Of a DNA stretch of 10,493 nt, positions 1 through 6,842 are shown one piece after another. Position 1 is the stretch's first letter. Every line of letters begins with the position of its first letter. The position numbers and the translations under genes were made by a program. Source of the DNA: Chloroflexota bacterium (GTDB lineage: Bacteria; Chloroflexota; Anaerolineae; JACRMK01); NCBI GenBank assembly GCA_016200765.1, contig JACQEC010000018.1, positions 1-10,493 of the forward strand. Reading direction: 5' to 3'. The notes under the pieces were generated by a model, which worked only from the letters and a program-made list of their open reading frames with translations, was not told the DNA's origin and ran no database searches.

Positions 1-40
1 CCGTACCGAAATTCATCACACAACCAGTGAGGTACCTGTT

Positions 41-3000
41 ATGTTGCTCGAGAAGCCGTCGCAAGCGATGATTCAGATGCGCAATCCGCTTGCGCTGACC
101 GCCAACGCCCGTCAGGTCTTGCAGAAACGCTACCTGCGCCGCGGGCTGGACGGTCAGCCGATTGAAACACCGGAAGAGATGTTCTGGCGCGTCGCATCCC
201 ATGTCGCCGCGGCCGAGGCGCCTTACGGCGGGGAGCCCCAAGGCACAGCCGAAGCCTACTATGATCTGCTGACCTCCTTGCGGTTCTTTCCCAACTCGCC
301 GACCTTCACCGGCGCCGGCACGCCGCTGGGGCAGCTTGCCGCGTGTTTTGTACTTCCGCTTAAGGACGACATGGGCCGCGACCCGGCCGGCATCTTTTCG
401 ACCCTGCGCGTCGCCGCGCTCATCCAGCAGACTGGCGGCGGCAACGGCTTCGCCTTCTCGCGCATCCGGCCCAAGGGCGACGTGGTGGCGGCCAGCGCCG
501 GCATCGCCAGCGGCCCGGTGGGTTTCCTGCGCGTGTACGACAAAGCCTTCGGCGAGGTGGCGCAGGGCGGCACGCGGCGCGGCGCCAATATGGCGGTTCT
601 GCGCGTGGATCACCCCGATGTGCTTGAGTTCATCCGGTGCAAGGCGGTGGAGGGCGAGATCGCCAACTTCAACATCTCGGTCGGCATCACCGACGCCTTC
701 ATGCGCGCCGTCGAGCGTGATGAGCCGTTTGAGCTGAAGAACCCGCGTGATGACTCGGTCGCGCGCACCGTCCGCGCGCGCGACATCTTCGACGAGATTG
801 TGAAGTACGCGCATCACAACGGCGAGCCGGGCGCGCTGTTCCTCGATGCGGCCAACCGCGACAACCCGGTGCCGCACCTGTATGAGCTGGAGGCGACGAA
901 CCCATGCGTGCCGGGTGATACGCTGGTCGCCACCCCGCAGGGCTGGCGCCGCGCCGAGGCCATTCGCGCGGGCGATGAAATCTGCACCGTGCTGGGCGCG
1001 GGTCGCGTCTCGACCGTCGAGGTCAATCATCAGGTTCCGGTCTTTAAGGTCTATCTTTCGGATGGCGGCGTCGTGCGCGCCACCGCCGCGCATCAGTTTC
1101 ATGTGCGCGACTCGCGCCGCAAGTTCTTCGCCGCGCGCCGTCTGGACGAACTGAAGCCCGGCGATTGGGTGCGGGTTTACCGCGCGGCCATGCCCAATAA
1201 TCCGGTGCCGCCCACCGCCGCTGGGCTCACCGATCGCGAGCACGGCTTCCTGATTGGCGTGCTCGTTGGCGATGGCTGTTACACGCCGCACGCCCTGTCG
1301 AAAAACGTCGTGCGCGTCAGCAGTAACGCGGATGAAACACAATGGAACACGGTGCTGGAACAAGCCTTCGCCAAAGTCGGCGCGCAGAAGATGTACACGT
1401 ATGTCAACGAGGGCAGTCGCTCGATGATGATGGATCCCAAGCCGGGACGGGTGATCGCCGACTGGGTCAAATCTCTGCCGCTCGAACCGGCGCGCGGCCC
1501 GGAGAAACGTCTGCCCGACGTCTATATCAACAGCAATCGCGAGTTCTTGACCGGTCTGCTCGACGGGCTGTTTTCCACCGATGGCAGTGTTGATCTATCC
1601 TCCAACCACCCGCTGGTGCGCTTCCACACGTCGAGCGGCGAATTGGCGCGGCAGGTGCGCCGCATCTTGCTCATGTTCGGTGTGCACGCCCGCATTGCGG
1701 CCAGCCAGCGCCGGCGGCACGACCTGAATGGGCGCGTGATCCGCCACGACCGCACCAAATACGACGTGACCATCTCCGGCGAGAGTTTCGGGCGCTTCTT
1801 CGAGCAAATTCGGCTCAGCCATCACGACAAGCAGATGCGCCTGGAAGACGCCGCGCTCCGCTCGAACTTCACCGGCGGGAATTGGGCGGCGCGGGTGCTG
1901 AAGGTCGAGCCAGACGGCCTCGAAACCGTTTACGACCTGTACGAGCCGCGCAGTGACACCTGGATCACCGAAGGCTACGTCTCGCGGGGCTGTGGCGAGC
2001 AGTGGCTTGGGCCTTACGAGAACTGCTGTCTCGGCTCGATCAACCTTGCCCAGCACCTCACACCCGACCGGCGGGTGGACTGGCGCAAGCTGGAAGAGTC
2101 GGCGGTTCTCGCCACCCGCTTCCTCGACGATGTGGTGGACGCGAACCAGTATGTGCCCGCCGTGCCTGAACTGCGTCAGGCCGCCCTGCAAGCCCGGCGG
2201 CTGGGGCTGGGCATCATGGGGCTGGGCGACATGATGTATGATCTGGGCATCCGCTATGGCTCGGCCGAAGGCGAGGAGTTTGCCGCGCAGGTCATGGAGT
2301 TCATCCACTACCATTCCATGCAGGTCAGCGTCGGGCTGGCGAAGGAGCGCGGCCCGTTCCCCGCTATCACCGGCAGTCGCTTCGACCCGCACAACCTGCA
2401 ATGGACGCCGCCGGTTCCCCTCACGCCGTACACCCGCGACTTTGGCCGCCCGGCGCTGAATTGGCCGAGCGTGGTTCGGGGCATCCAACAATATGGCATC
2501 CGCAACGCGGCCAACACGACCATCGCGCCCACCGGCACGATTGCCACCGTGGCCGGCGTGGAGTCGTATGGGTGCGAGCCGGTGTTTGCGCTGGCGTACC
2601 TCCGCCACTTCAACGATCAGGGCAAGGATATCGAATTGCAGTACACCAGCCCGCGCTTCGAGCGCGCGCTGAGTGACGCGGGCGTGCCCACCGATAGCCG
2701 CCGGCAGATCATCCAGCAGGTCAACCTGATGGGCAACTGCCAGTCGGTGGCGGAGGTACCCGAAGCCGTGAAGCACACGTTTGTGGTGGCCTCCGACATC
2801 ACGCCGGAGGAGCACGTGCGGATGCAGGCCGCCCTGCAGTGCTTCGTCTCAAACTCGTTGAGCAAGACGTGCAACTTCCCGGAGAGCGCGACCCCCGACG
2901 ACGTGGCCAAGGCGTACTTCATGGCCTGGCGGCTGGGCTGTAAGGGGCTGACGGTCTATGTGGCCGGCACGCGCGAGAAGGTCGTATTAGAGACGCAGGC

Positions 3001-3526
3001 GACCCGAGCGGCGAAGGAGAAGCCGCAGGCGACTGCGCCGACCAACGCCGAGATCAAGCCGCGCCCCCGGCGGCTGTCGGGCACGACACTGAAGGTGGAA
3101 TCGCCGCTCGGCACGGCCTACGTCACCATCAACAGCAACGGCCACGACGAGCCGTTTGAGGTCTTCGTCAATGTCGGCAAGGCCGGCAGTGATGTCGCGG
3201 CAGACGCCGAAGCCATCGGGCGGCTGGTGTCGCTGGCGCTGCGCAGTTCGCCGGACGCGCGCAAGTCGCTTCGAGAGGTCGGGAACCAGTTGGCCGGCAT
3301 TGGCGGCGGGCGCTCATTGGGCTTCGGCCAGAAGCGCGTGCGCAGTCTCGCCGACGCGGTGGCGCAGGCCATCAACGACTATCTCGGCGAAGCGGCCGCC
3401 GTCGTCCCGCAAGCGCCGATGCCGACGCTCAAGGCGACGGACATTTGCTCGGAGTGCGGCGTTGCCGCGGTCGTGAACGAGGAGGGCTGTCGTAAATGCT
3501 ATTCGTGCGGGCACAGCGAGTGCTAG
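41..3526 (+). CDS. nrdJ: Class II (adenosylcobalamin-dependent) ribonucleotide reductase with in-frame intein
   Basis: Reduces ribonucleotides to deoxyribonucleotides using an adenosylcobalamin-generated thiyl radical; cytosolic, essential for dNTP supply. The ORF is 1161 aa; removing a 362-aa intein (residues 289-650) leaves 799 aa, normal for long NrdJ. Seen: redox Cys102 in GQLAACFVLPL; the catalytic NPCGE motif, with Asn287 before the intein and radical Cys651 plus Glu653 after it; partner redox Cys662 in YENCCLGSINL, 11 residues past Cys651 as in Thermotoga NrdJ; phosphate loop IAPTGTIATVAG near 828; and a Cys-rich zinc-ribbon-like tail (C1136, C1139, C1150, C1153, C1156, C1161) that probably shuttles electrons. 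The ATG start has a GAGGT site at 29-33, 7 nt upstream. First gene of a cluster with tag and a YdcF-like gene. Any cobalamin riboswitch or NrdR box would lie left of the window. Oddity: the intein's C-terminal splice junction is non-canonical. Confidence 0.97.
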   Translation: MLLEKPSQAMIQMRNPLALTANARQVLQKRYLRRGLDGQPIETPEEMFWRVASHVAAAEAPYGGEPQGTAEAYYDLLTSLRFFPNSPTFTGAGTPLGQLAACFVLPLKDDMGRDPAGIFSTLRVAALIQQTGGGNGFAFSRIRPKGDVVAASAGIASGPVGFLRVYDKAFGEVAQGGTRRGANMAVLRVDHPDVLEFIRCKAVEGEIANFNISVGITDAFMRAVERDEPFELKNPRDDSVARTVRARDIFDEIVKYAHHNGEPGALFLDAANRDNPVPHLYELEATNPCVPGDTLVATPQGWRRAEAIRAGDEICTVLGAGRVSTVEVNHQVPVFKVYLSDGGVVRATAAHQFHVRDSRRKFFAARRLDELKPGDWVRVYRAAMPNNPVPPTAAGLTDREHGFLIGVLVGDGCYTPHALSKNVVRVSSNADETQWNTVLEQAFAKVGAQKMYTYVNEGSRSMMMDPKPGRVIADWVKSLPLEPARGPEKRLPDVYINSNREFLTGLLDGLFSTDGSVDLSSNHPLVRFHTSSGELARQVRRILLMFGVHARIAASQRRRHDLNGRVIRHDRTKYDVTISGESFGRFFEQIRLSHHDKQMRLEDAALRSNFTGGNWAARVLKVEPDGLETVYDLYEPRSDTWITEGYVSRGCGEQWLGPYENCCLGSINLAQHLTPDRRVDWRKLEESAVLATRFLDDVVDANQYVPAVPELRQAALQARRLGLGIMGLGDMMYDLGIRYGSAEGEEFAAQVMEFIHYHSMQVSVGLAKERGPFPAITGSRFDPHNLQWTPPVPLTPYTRDFGRPALNWPSVVRGIQQYGIRNAANTTIAPTGTIATVAGVESYGCEPVFALAYLRHFNDQGKDIELQYTSPRFERALSDAGVPTDSRRQIIQQVNLMGNCQSVAEVPEAVKHTFVVASDITPEEHVRMQAALQCFVSNSLSKTCNFPESATPDDVAKAYFMAWRLGCKGLTVYVAGTREKVVLETQATRAAKEKPQATAPTNAEIKPRPRRLSGTTLKVESPLGTAYVTINSNGHDEPFEVFVNVGKAGSDVAADAEAIGRLVSLALRSSPDARKSLREVGNQLAGIGGGRSLGFGQKRVRSLADAVAQAINDYLGEAAAVVPQAPMPTLKATDICSECGVAAVVNEEGCRKCYSCGHSEC
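905..1990 (+). other. Intein with LAGLIDADG homing endonuclease, inserted at the NrdJ active-site Cys
   Basis: A 362-aa protein insertion between Pro288 and Cys651 of NrdJ. Block A begins CVPGDTLVATPQGW (nucleophile Cys1 = residue 289). Block B carries T348-A-A-H351, the conserved TxxH. Two LAGLIDADG motifs of a DOD-type endonuclease are visible: FLIGVLVGDG at residues 403-412 and LTGLLDGLFSTDG at 503-515, both with the acidic residue kept. Block F is VYDLYEPRSDTWITEGYV (about 630-647), followed by Ser-Arg-Gly and then the +1 Cys651. Aligning by eye to the usual ending (for example NGIVVHN|C), the penultimate His is Arg649 and the terminal Asn is Gly650. The N-terminal acyl shift and transesterification to Cys651 look possible, but the Asn cyclisation that releases the intein does not. 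Identity as an intein is firm; splicing competence is unknown. Confidence 0.93.
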
Positions 3527-3530
3527 GGCT

Positions 3531-4112
3531 GTGCCCCAACGCTGTGGCTGGTCAAGCAGTGACCCGCTGTATGTGGAATACCACGACCGCGAGTGGGGCG
3601 CGCCGTCGCACGACGACCATCGGCTGTTCGAGATGCTCATCCTCGAAGGCGCGCAGGCCGGCCTGAGCTGGCTGACGATCCTGAAGAAGCGCGAGCATTA
3701 CCGCAAGGTGTTTGACGGCTTCGATCCCGTCAAGGTCGCGCGCTATACACCTGCCCGCATCGAGCGACTGCTGGCCGATGCGGGCATCGTCCGCAACCGG
3801 CTCAAGGTCGAGGCCGCGGTACAGAACGCGAAGGCGTTTCTTGCCATACAGAACGAGTTCGGCTCCTTCGACGCGTACATCTGGCGATTCACCGGCGGTC
3901 AGCCCCGGCAGAACGGCTGGCGCGCGCTCAAGGAGATACCCGCCCACAGCGCCGAATCCAACGCGATGAGCCAAGACCTGAAGCGGCGCGGCTTCAAGTT
4001 CGTTGGCTCCACGATCTGCTACGCCTTCATGCAAGCCACCGGCATGGTCAACGATCACACGGTGGATTGTTTTCGCTATGCCGAACTCACACAGCGCGAT
4101 CCGCCGCGCTGA
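3531..4112 (+). CDS. tag: DNA-3-methyladenine glycosylase I
   Basis: Excises 3-methyladenine from alkylated DNA, starting base-excision repair; cytosolic HhH-superfamily monofunctional glycosylase. Length is 193 aa against 187 for E. coli Tag. The family's zinc ligands are all present: Cys5 and His18 at the N-terminus (QRCGW, EYHDREWG) and His176 and Cys180 near the end (NDHTVDCFRY). Glu39 in LEGAQAGLSW matches the catalytic/recognition Glu38 of E. coli Tag. The GTG start at 3531 fits the family N-terminus (MxxRCGW); no in-frame ATG lies upstream of it after the nrdJ stop. The gene begins 4 bp after the nrdJ stop, with AGGG overlapping that stop codon, so translational coupling with nrdJ is likely. 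Confidence 0.96.
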   Translation: MPQRCGWSSSDPLYVEYHDREWGAPSHDDHRLFEMLILEGAQAGLSWLTILKKREHYRKVFDGFDPVKVARYTPARIERLLADAGIVRNRLKVEAAVQNAKAFLAIQNEFGSFDAYIWRFTGGQPRQNGWRALKEIPAHSAESNAMSQDLKRRGFKFVGSTICYAFMQATGMVNDHTVDCFRYAELTQRDPPR

Positions 4113-4117
4113 CCCGC

Positions 4118-4819
4118 GTGAACCCGCGCGCGATAGACGGCGCAGAGCCGCCGGGCGGTGTTGAAGGCCGGCGCCCTTCGATAGGGTTTCTGAAGGGCCG
4201 CGCGCGGTATCGGTCTGCGCTCAAGGCGGTCATGGCGCTGGCGCTGGCCGTCTTCCTCGTGCTGTTGACTATCGTAGATCAATACGGATGGGTGGACCGC
4301 GCCCAGCCTGCCGACGCCATCGTGCTGTTGGGCTCGATGGTGTATCCCGGCGGCGTGCTGGGGCACGCGCTGGAGCGCCGCGCGCAACATGCCGCCGACC
4401 TCTACCGCGCCGGCCTTGCGCCGCGCGTCATCTGCACCGGCGGCCTGACCGAGCCGTATCCGCCGACCGAAGCCGAGGCGGCGTGCGGGCGGGTGGCGCA
4501 GTTGGGTGTGCCCGCCGAGGCCGTGTTCTACGAAACGCGCGCCCTGAACACCGAGGAAAACGCCGCGTTCACCGCCGCGCTCATGCGCTCGCATGGCTGG
4601 CGCTCGGCTATCCTCGACAGCGACGGCTTCCACCTCTGGCGCGCAACGCTCATGTTTGAGCGCGCCGGCCTGACGGTTTACCCCAGCCCGGCGCCCACCG
4701 ACCTCCTGCCGATGGAGCCGCTGGAGCGTGTCATCCGCGAGATGCGCGAGGTGGCGGGGATTGTGTGGTACGAGGCGAAGGTCGCGCTCGGCGTTGACGC
4801 AACAAAACCGCCGCGTTAG
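4118..4819 (+). CDS. YdcF/SanA-family (DUF218) membrane-anchored protein
   Basis: A DUF218 (YdcF/ElyC/SanA) family protein. Members are membrane-anchored envelope proteins, some linked to cell-wall or barrier functions, but the activity of this one is unknown. With a GTG start at 4118 it has 233 aa: a basic stretch (GRARYRSALK), one hydrophobic anchor at about residues 38-53, then the DUF218 core. Family motifs are ADAIVLLG (65-72), VICTGG (about 104-109), NTEEN (144-148) and SDGFHLWRA (168-176). The start is uncertain: TTG at 4067 would overlap tag and give 250 aa; ATG at 4232 would drop the basic residues before the anchor. GTG 4118, 5 bp past the tag stop, gives the usual signal-anchor layout, though no clear Shine-Dalgarno precedes it. 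Probably co-transcribed with nrdJ-tag. Confidence 0.85.
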   Translation: MNPRAIDGAEPPGGVEGRRPSIGFLKGRARYRSALKAVMALALAVFLVLLTIVDQYGWVDRAQPADAIVLLGSMVYPGGVLGHALERRAQHAADLYRAGLAPRVICTGGLTEPYPPTEAEAACGRVAQLGVPAEAVFYETRALNTEENAAFTAALMRSHGWRSAILDSDGFHLWRATLMFERAGLTVYPSPAPTDLLPMEPLERVIREMREVAGIVWYEAKVALGVDATKPPR

Positions 4820-4824
4820 CGGTT
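4800..4824 (-). terminator. Possible intrinsic terminator for the small gene at 4832-5113
   Basis: AACCGC (4806-4811) pairs with GCGGTT (4819-4824) across a 7-nt loop. Read on the minus strand the stem is followed by TTGTT, giving a short T-rich tail. It lies 8 bp past the stop of the minus-strand gene and overlaps the stop of the plus-strand YdcF-like gene. The stem is short, so termination is plausible but not certain. Confidence 0.35.
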
Positions 4825-4831
4825 GCGCCGC

Positions 4832-5113
4832 CTACTTCTTCGCGGGCTTTGCCCAAAACTTCTGCCAACTCTCCCGCCACTCCGCCTCGCTCCGTGTGTC
4901 CCTCGGCGGTTGGCCTGTGATGGCTTCCGTCACCGCCAGTATCCACGCTTTGTAGTTCTCGAAACTCTTGTTCGTCGGGCGGCTCGGCATTAAGCCGAAG
5001 TTGCGCGACGCGCCGGCCTTCGGTTGGCGAGGCTTGGCCGCGGCTGGCTTGCGGGGTTTTGATGCCGCGGGTTTGCGAGGTTTGGCCGCGCTGGGTTTTT
5101 GGGACTTTGCCAT
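4832..5113 (-). CDS. Small basic protein with Lys/Pro/Ala-rich repeat tail, unknown function
   Basis: A 93-aa protein not recognised as a named family. Residues 1-33 are a low-complexity basic tail built from about three repeats of the type (A/S)KPRKPA or AKPRQPKA, like histone H1-type or AT-hook-like nucleic-acid-binding tails. Residues 50-93 look like a compact helical domain with three tryptophans (NYKAWILAV, EAEWRESWQKFW). The start is supported by GGAG ending 8 nt before the ATG (GGAGATCATCTATG on the minus strand). DNA or RNA binding is an inference from charge and repeats only. It converges with the YdcF-like gene, 12 bp away. An overlapping 131-aa frame (4731-5126) is less convincing because it lacks a coherent domain and runs into the neighbour. 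Confidence 0.7.
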   Translation of the reverse strand: MAKSQKPSAAKPRKPAASKPRKPAAAKPRQPKAGASRNFGLMPSRPTNKSFENYKAWILAVTEAITGQPPRDTRSEAEWRESWQKFWAKPAKK

Positions 5114-5166
5114 AGATGATCTCCATCGTTCTTAAATTGAATCAGGCCAACGGCTGAAGCGGGAAG

Positions 5167-5200
5167 TTATCAGCGGATTGGGATAGCGGATGAGCGGATG
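5167..5200 (+). repeat. 34-bp GCGGAT-type motif, copy 1
   Basis: Left boundary of long repeat A. It contains CAGCGGATTGGGATAGCGG followed by ATGAGCGGATG. One of five copies in the window (others at 6522, 6843, 9012 and 9118). Confidence 0.9.
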
Positions 5201-5285
5201 CAGGCGTTGCTCCCCGCCGTGTCCCTCACACAGCATAATCGTCCATGCGGTGATTCGCACACGCCATCCCACCCGTTCGCGGTTC

Positions 5286-5361
5286 GTAGGGGCGAAGCGG
5301 CGCGTAAGAGCCTTGGCGATAACCAATCCCCTCCGCCACGCGCGGCTTCGCCCTTCTCTAC
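5286..5361 (+). repeat. Imperfect palindromic unit 1 (76 bp)
   Basis: The left arm GTAGGGGCGAAGCGGCGCG (5286-5304) is an imperfect reverse complement of the right arm at 5339-5361, which reads CGCGCGGCTTCGCCC and ends CTCTAC. An almost identical unit lies at 6641-6716 in repeat copy B. Such arms could form a long hairpin in single-stranded DNA or RNA. Confidence 0.85.
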
Positions 5362-5385
5362 ATCGTCGGCGCGCCCGCCGCAACC

Positions 5386-5590
5386 AACGCGCCCGCCGCA
5401 CATGGGCGAAGCCGCGCGCGATGGGCATGGTTATCCACGCGGTGACCCATGCGCGCGGCTTCGCCCCTACGGAATTGCGGCGCGTCCGCGGTGAACAACG
5501 CGCCCGCCGCACACGGGCGAAGCCGCGCGCGATGGGCATGGTCCTCCACGCGGTGACCCGCGCGCGCTGCTTCGCCCCTACGTTGTGCGT
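5386..5590 (+). repeat. Two tandem ~111-bp units, each with a 16-bp-arm palindrome
   Basis: Unit 2 starts at 5386 and unit 3 at 5497 (offset 111 bp); similarity runs to about 5471 and 5582. In unit 2, GGGCGAAGCCGCGCGC (5404-5419) is the exact reverse complement of 5451-5466, and after a 1-nt bulge ATGGG/CCCAT extends the stem. In unit 3 the same arms lie at 5515-5530 and 5562-5577 with one mismatch. The outer ends share GCTTCGCCCCTACG-type sequence with unit 1, so all three belong to one palindromic family. Confidence 0.88.
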
Positions 5591-5678
5591 TCACGTATGG
5601 CCCGTTACGAGGCCGCACAATTGATACGTCAGCGGAGCAATCTCCGCCTCCTGCGCGGTTTTAGACCACCTGCCCCGG

Positions 5679-6431
5679 CTACATCGCGGGCGCGGCGGGC
5701 GCGGGCGGAGGCTTCTGCGCGGCGCGATAGAATTGCCCATACAGGTGACCAGCCACCATCAGCGTCCAGGTAGTAGGGGCGGCGGAGACCGCGGCGTTCA
5801 ACAGCGAATTAGAACGCAGAGCGGGCACCATCAGTCCCAGAATCAGAAATGGAAAGACAATCAGCGCCACGGGTATTAGCCCGGCTACCAAGACGGATAA
5901 CAACATGCGTAGATAGTTGCCCGCGTTGCGCCGGACAAAACCAAGAACTTGCCCCACGCGGAAGGCGTCGCTCACGCGGTTGTTGGCGGCATACAGGATC
6001 AATGATGCCGGCCAGAGCGCGAACACTGCAATGAGATAGAGAGGGCCCACGCAGATAAAAGGCAAGCTGGCGGAGACAAGCGCTCTAAGGTCTTGAGCTG
6101 TTAGGCTGTTGAAGTCTGCGGTTTTTAGCGCGCTTGCAGCCTGAATCACCACCACGCAGATCAGCGCGACAAGTAGGGGCAGGAAATAACCAAGGACAAT
6201 CACGAAGAACTTCAGGCCCTTCAACGCTTTATCGCCGATCTGGTTCCATACGGGCAGAGGGCGGGCTTCGCCGCGAATGACATTCTGCATCAGTTCCACC
6301 TGATAGCCCCAGATCAGCAGGTAGGGGATAAACAGCAACGAAGAGAACATCGTCACGATACTCGTCACCAACAGTTTTCGGATCCACTGCTCGTCCTCGA
6401 ACATGAACGTAAACGCTTTACGGATGTCCAT
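5679..6431 (-). CDS. DUF4013 family multi-pass membrane protein
   Basis: A 250-aa integral membrane protein whose N-terminus (MDIRKAFTFMFEDEQWIRKLL) and RGEARPLPVW motif (residues 53-62) match the DUF4013 family; no biochemical role is established for the family. Hydrophobic segments lie at about 20-49, 74-98, 123-148, 174-204 and 221-240. The loop with PLPVW and a conserved GLKFFVIVLGY stretch follow the family pattern. The C-terminus is a short Pro/Ala tail (PPPAPAAPA). The ATG is supported by GGGAGG about 6 nt upstream on the minus strand. The gene stands alone, with long direct repeats on both sides (5166-5653 and 6521-6788), so it could be lost or duplicated by recombination. No terminator with a T-tract is visible past its stop; a 6-bp GCGGAG/CTCCGC stem lies at 5632-5647. 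Confidence 0.9.
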   Translation of the reverse strand: MDIRKAFTFMFEDEQWIRKLLVTSIVTMFSSLLFIPYLLIWGYQVELMQNVIRGEARPLPVWNQIGDKALKGLKFFVIVLGYFLPLLVALICVVVIQAASALKTADFNSLTAQDLRALVSASLPFICVGPLYLIAVFALWPASLILYAANNRVSDAFRVGQVLGFVRRNAGNYLRMLLSVLVAGLIPVALIVFPFLILGLMVPALRSNSLLNAAVSAAPTTWTLMVAGHLYGQFYRAAQKPPPAPAAPAM

Positions 6432-6521
6432 GCAATCCTCCCGAGTAACGATTGAGCGTGCGGTTGACCTCTGAACCCGACCGGTGTTGCCTATCCTCTC
6501 GGTTATGGTGCGCCCAGTTCG

Positions 6522-6555
6522 CTATCAGCGGATAACGATAGCGGATTAGCGGATG
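6522..6555 (+). repeat. 34-bp GCGGAT-type motif, copy 2
   Basis: Left end of the MITE-like element. It differs from the other copies mainly in the centre (ATAACGATAG instead of ATTGGGATAG). Confidence 0.9.
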
Positions 6556-6743
6556 CAGGCGTTGCTCCCCGCCGTGTCCCTCACACAGCATAACCGTCCA
6601 TGCGGTGATTCGCACACGCCATCCCACCCGTTCGCGGTTCGTAGGGGCGAAGCGGCGCGTAAGAGCCTTGGCGATAACCAATCCCCTCCGCCACGCGCGG
6701 CTTCGCCCTTCTCTACATCGTCGGCGCGCCCGCGGCCCGTTAC

Positions 6744-6785
6744 GAGGCCGCACAATTGATACATTAGCCGATCAATCTCCGCCTC
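6744..6785 (-). pseudogene. Degenerate coding remnant with EAEIDRLMYQLCGL motif
   Basis: Read on the minus strand, this stretch of copy B encodes EAEIDRLMYQLCGL, preceded by LWLDQ. It resembles the (R/E)EIDRLVYELYGLTEEE segment found near the C-terminus of many DNA-methylase and restriction-type proteins. In copy A the same frame reads EAEIAPLTYQLCGL (about 5609-5650), so the motif has decayed there. No larger domain surrounds it. The similarity is from memory and short, so this is tentative. Confidence 0.3.
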
Positions 6786-6842
6786 CTGATCCAGCCACAG
6801 ACCCGCGCCCCCGGCTGGCTGGTATCCACAATCACGCGCACC

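Larger units (their letters stand above)
5166..5653 (+). repeat. Long direct repeat, copy A (with two extra palindromic units)
   Basis: Homologous to 6521-6788. Positions 5193-5378 match 6548-6733 with one difference in 186 (T5239 versus C6594). Positions 5599-5653 match 6734-6788 with four differences. Copy A has 220 bp (5379-5598) that copy B lacks, made of two tandem units of about 111 bp. The stretch 5114-5678 holds no gene I can support: open frames across it are GC-rich read-through of the repeats in several frames. It occupies the gap between the small basic protein gene and the DUF4013 gene. Confidence 0.95.
6521..6788 (+). repeat. Long direct repeat, copy B (short form)
   Basis: Second copy of the 5166-5653 repeat at an offset of 1355 bp, lacking the 220-bp tandem palindromes. 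It carries only palindromic unit 1 (6641-6716). The gap 6432-6884 contains this repeat plus about 54 bp of unique sequence (6789-6842) and shows no supported intact gene. Confidence 0.95.

Noticed and set aside
1595..2815. 406-aa open frame antisense to nrdJ
   Set aside because: It lies wholly opposite a clear coding gene, has no recognisable domain, and long antisense frames are expected in GC-rich DNA.
4731..5126. 131-aa minus-strand frame overlapping the small basic protein gene
   Set aside because: It is a shifted frame of the same repeats, runs into the YdcF-like gene, and lacks the ribosome-site support of the 93-aa frame.
5160..5590. Possible CRISPR array
   Set aside because: The repeats are long palindromic units of variable spacing with similar intervening sequence, not short identical repeats with unique spacers.
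5132..5624. Several open frames (77-144 aa) across the repeat region
   Set aside because: Their sequences recur in both repeat copies and in multiple frames, composed of palindrome read-through rich in Arg/Ala; not genes.
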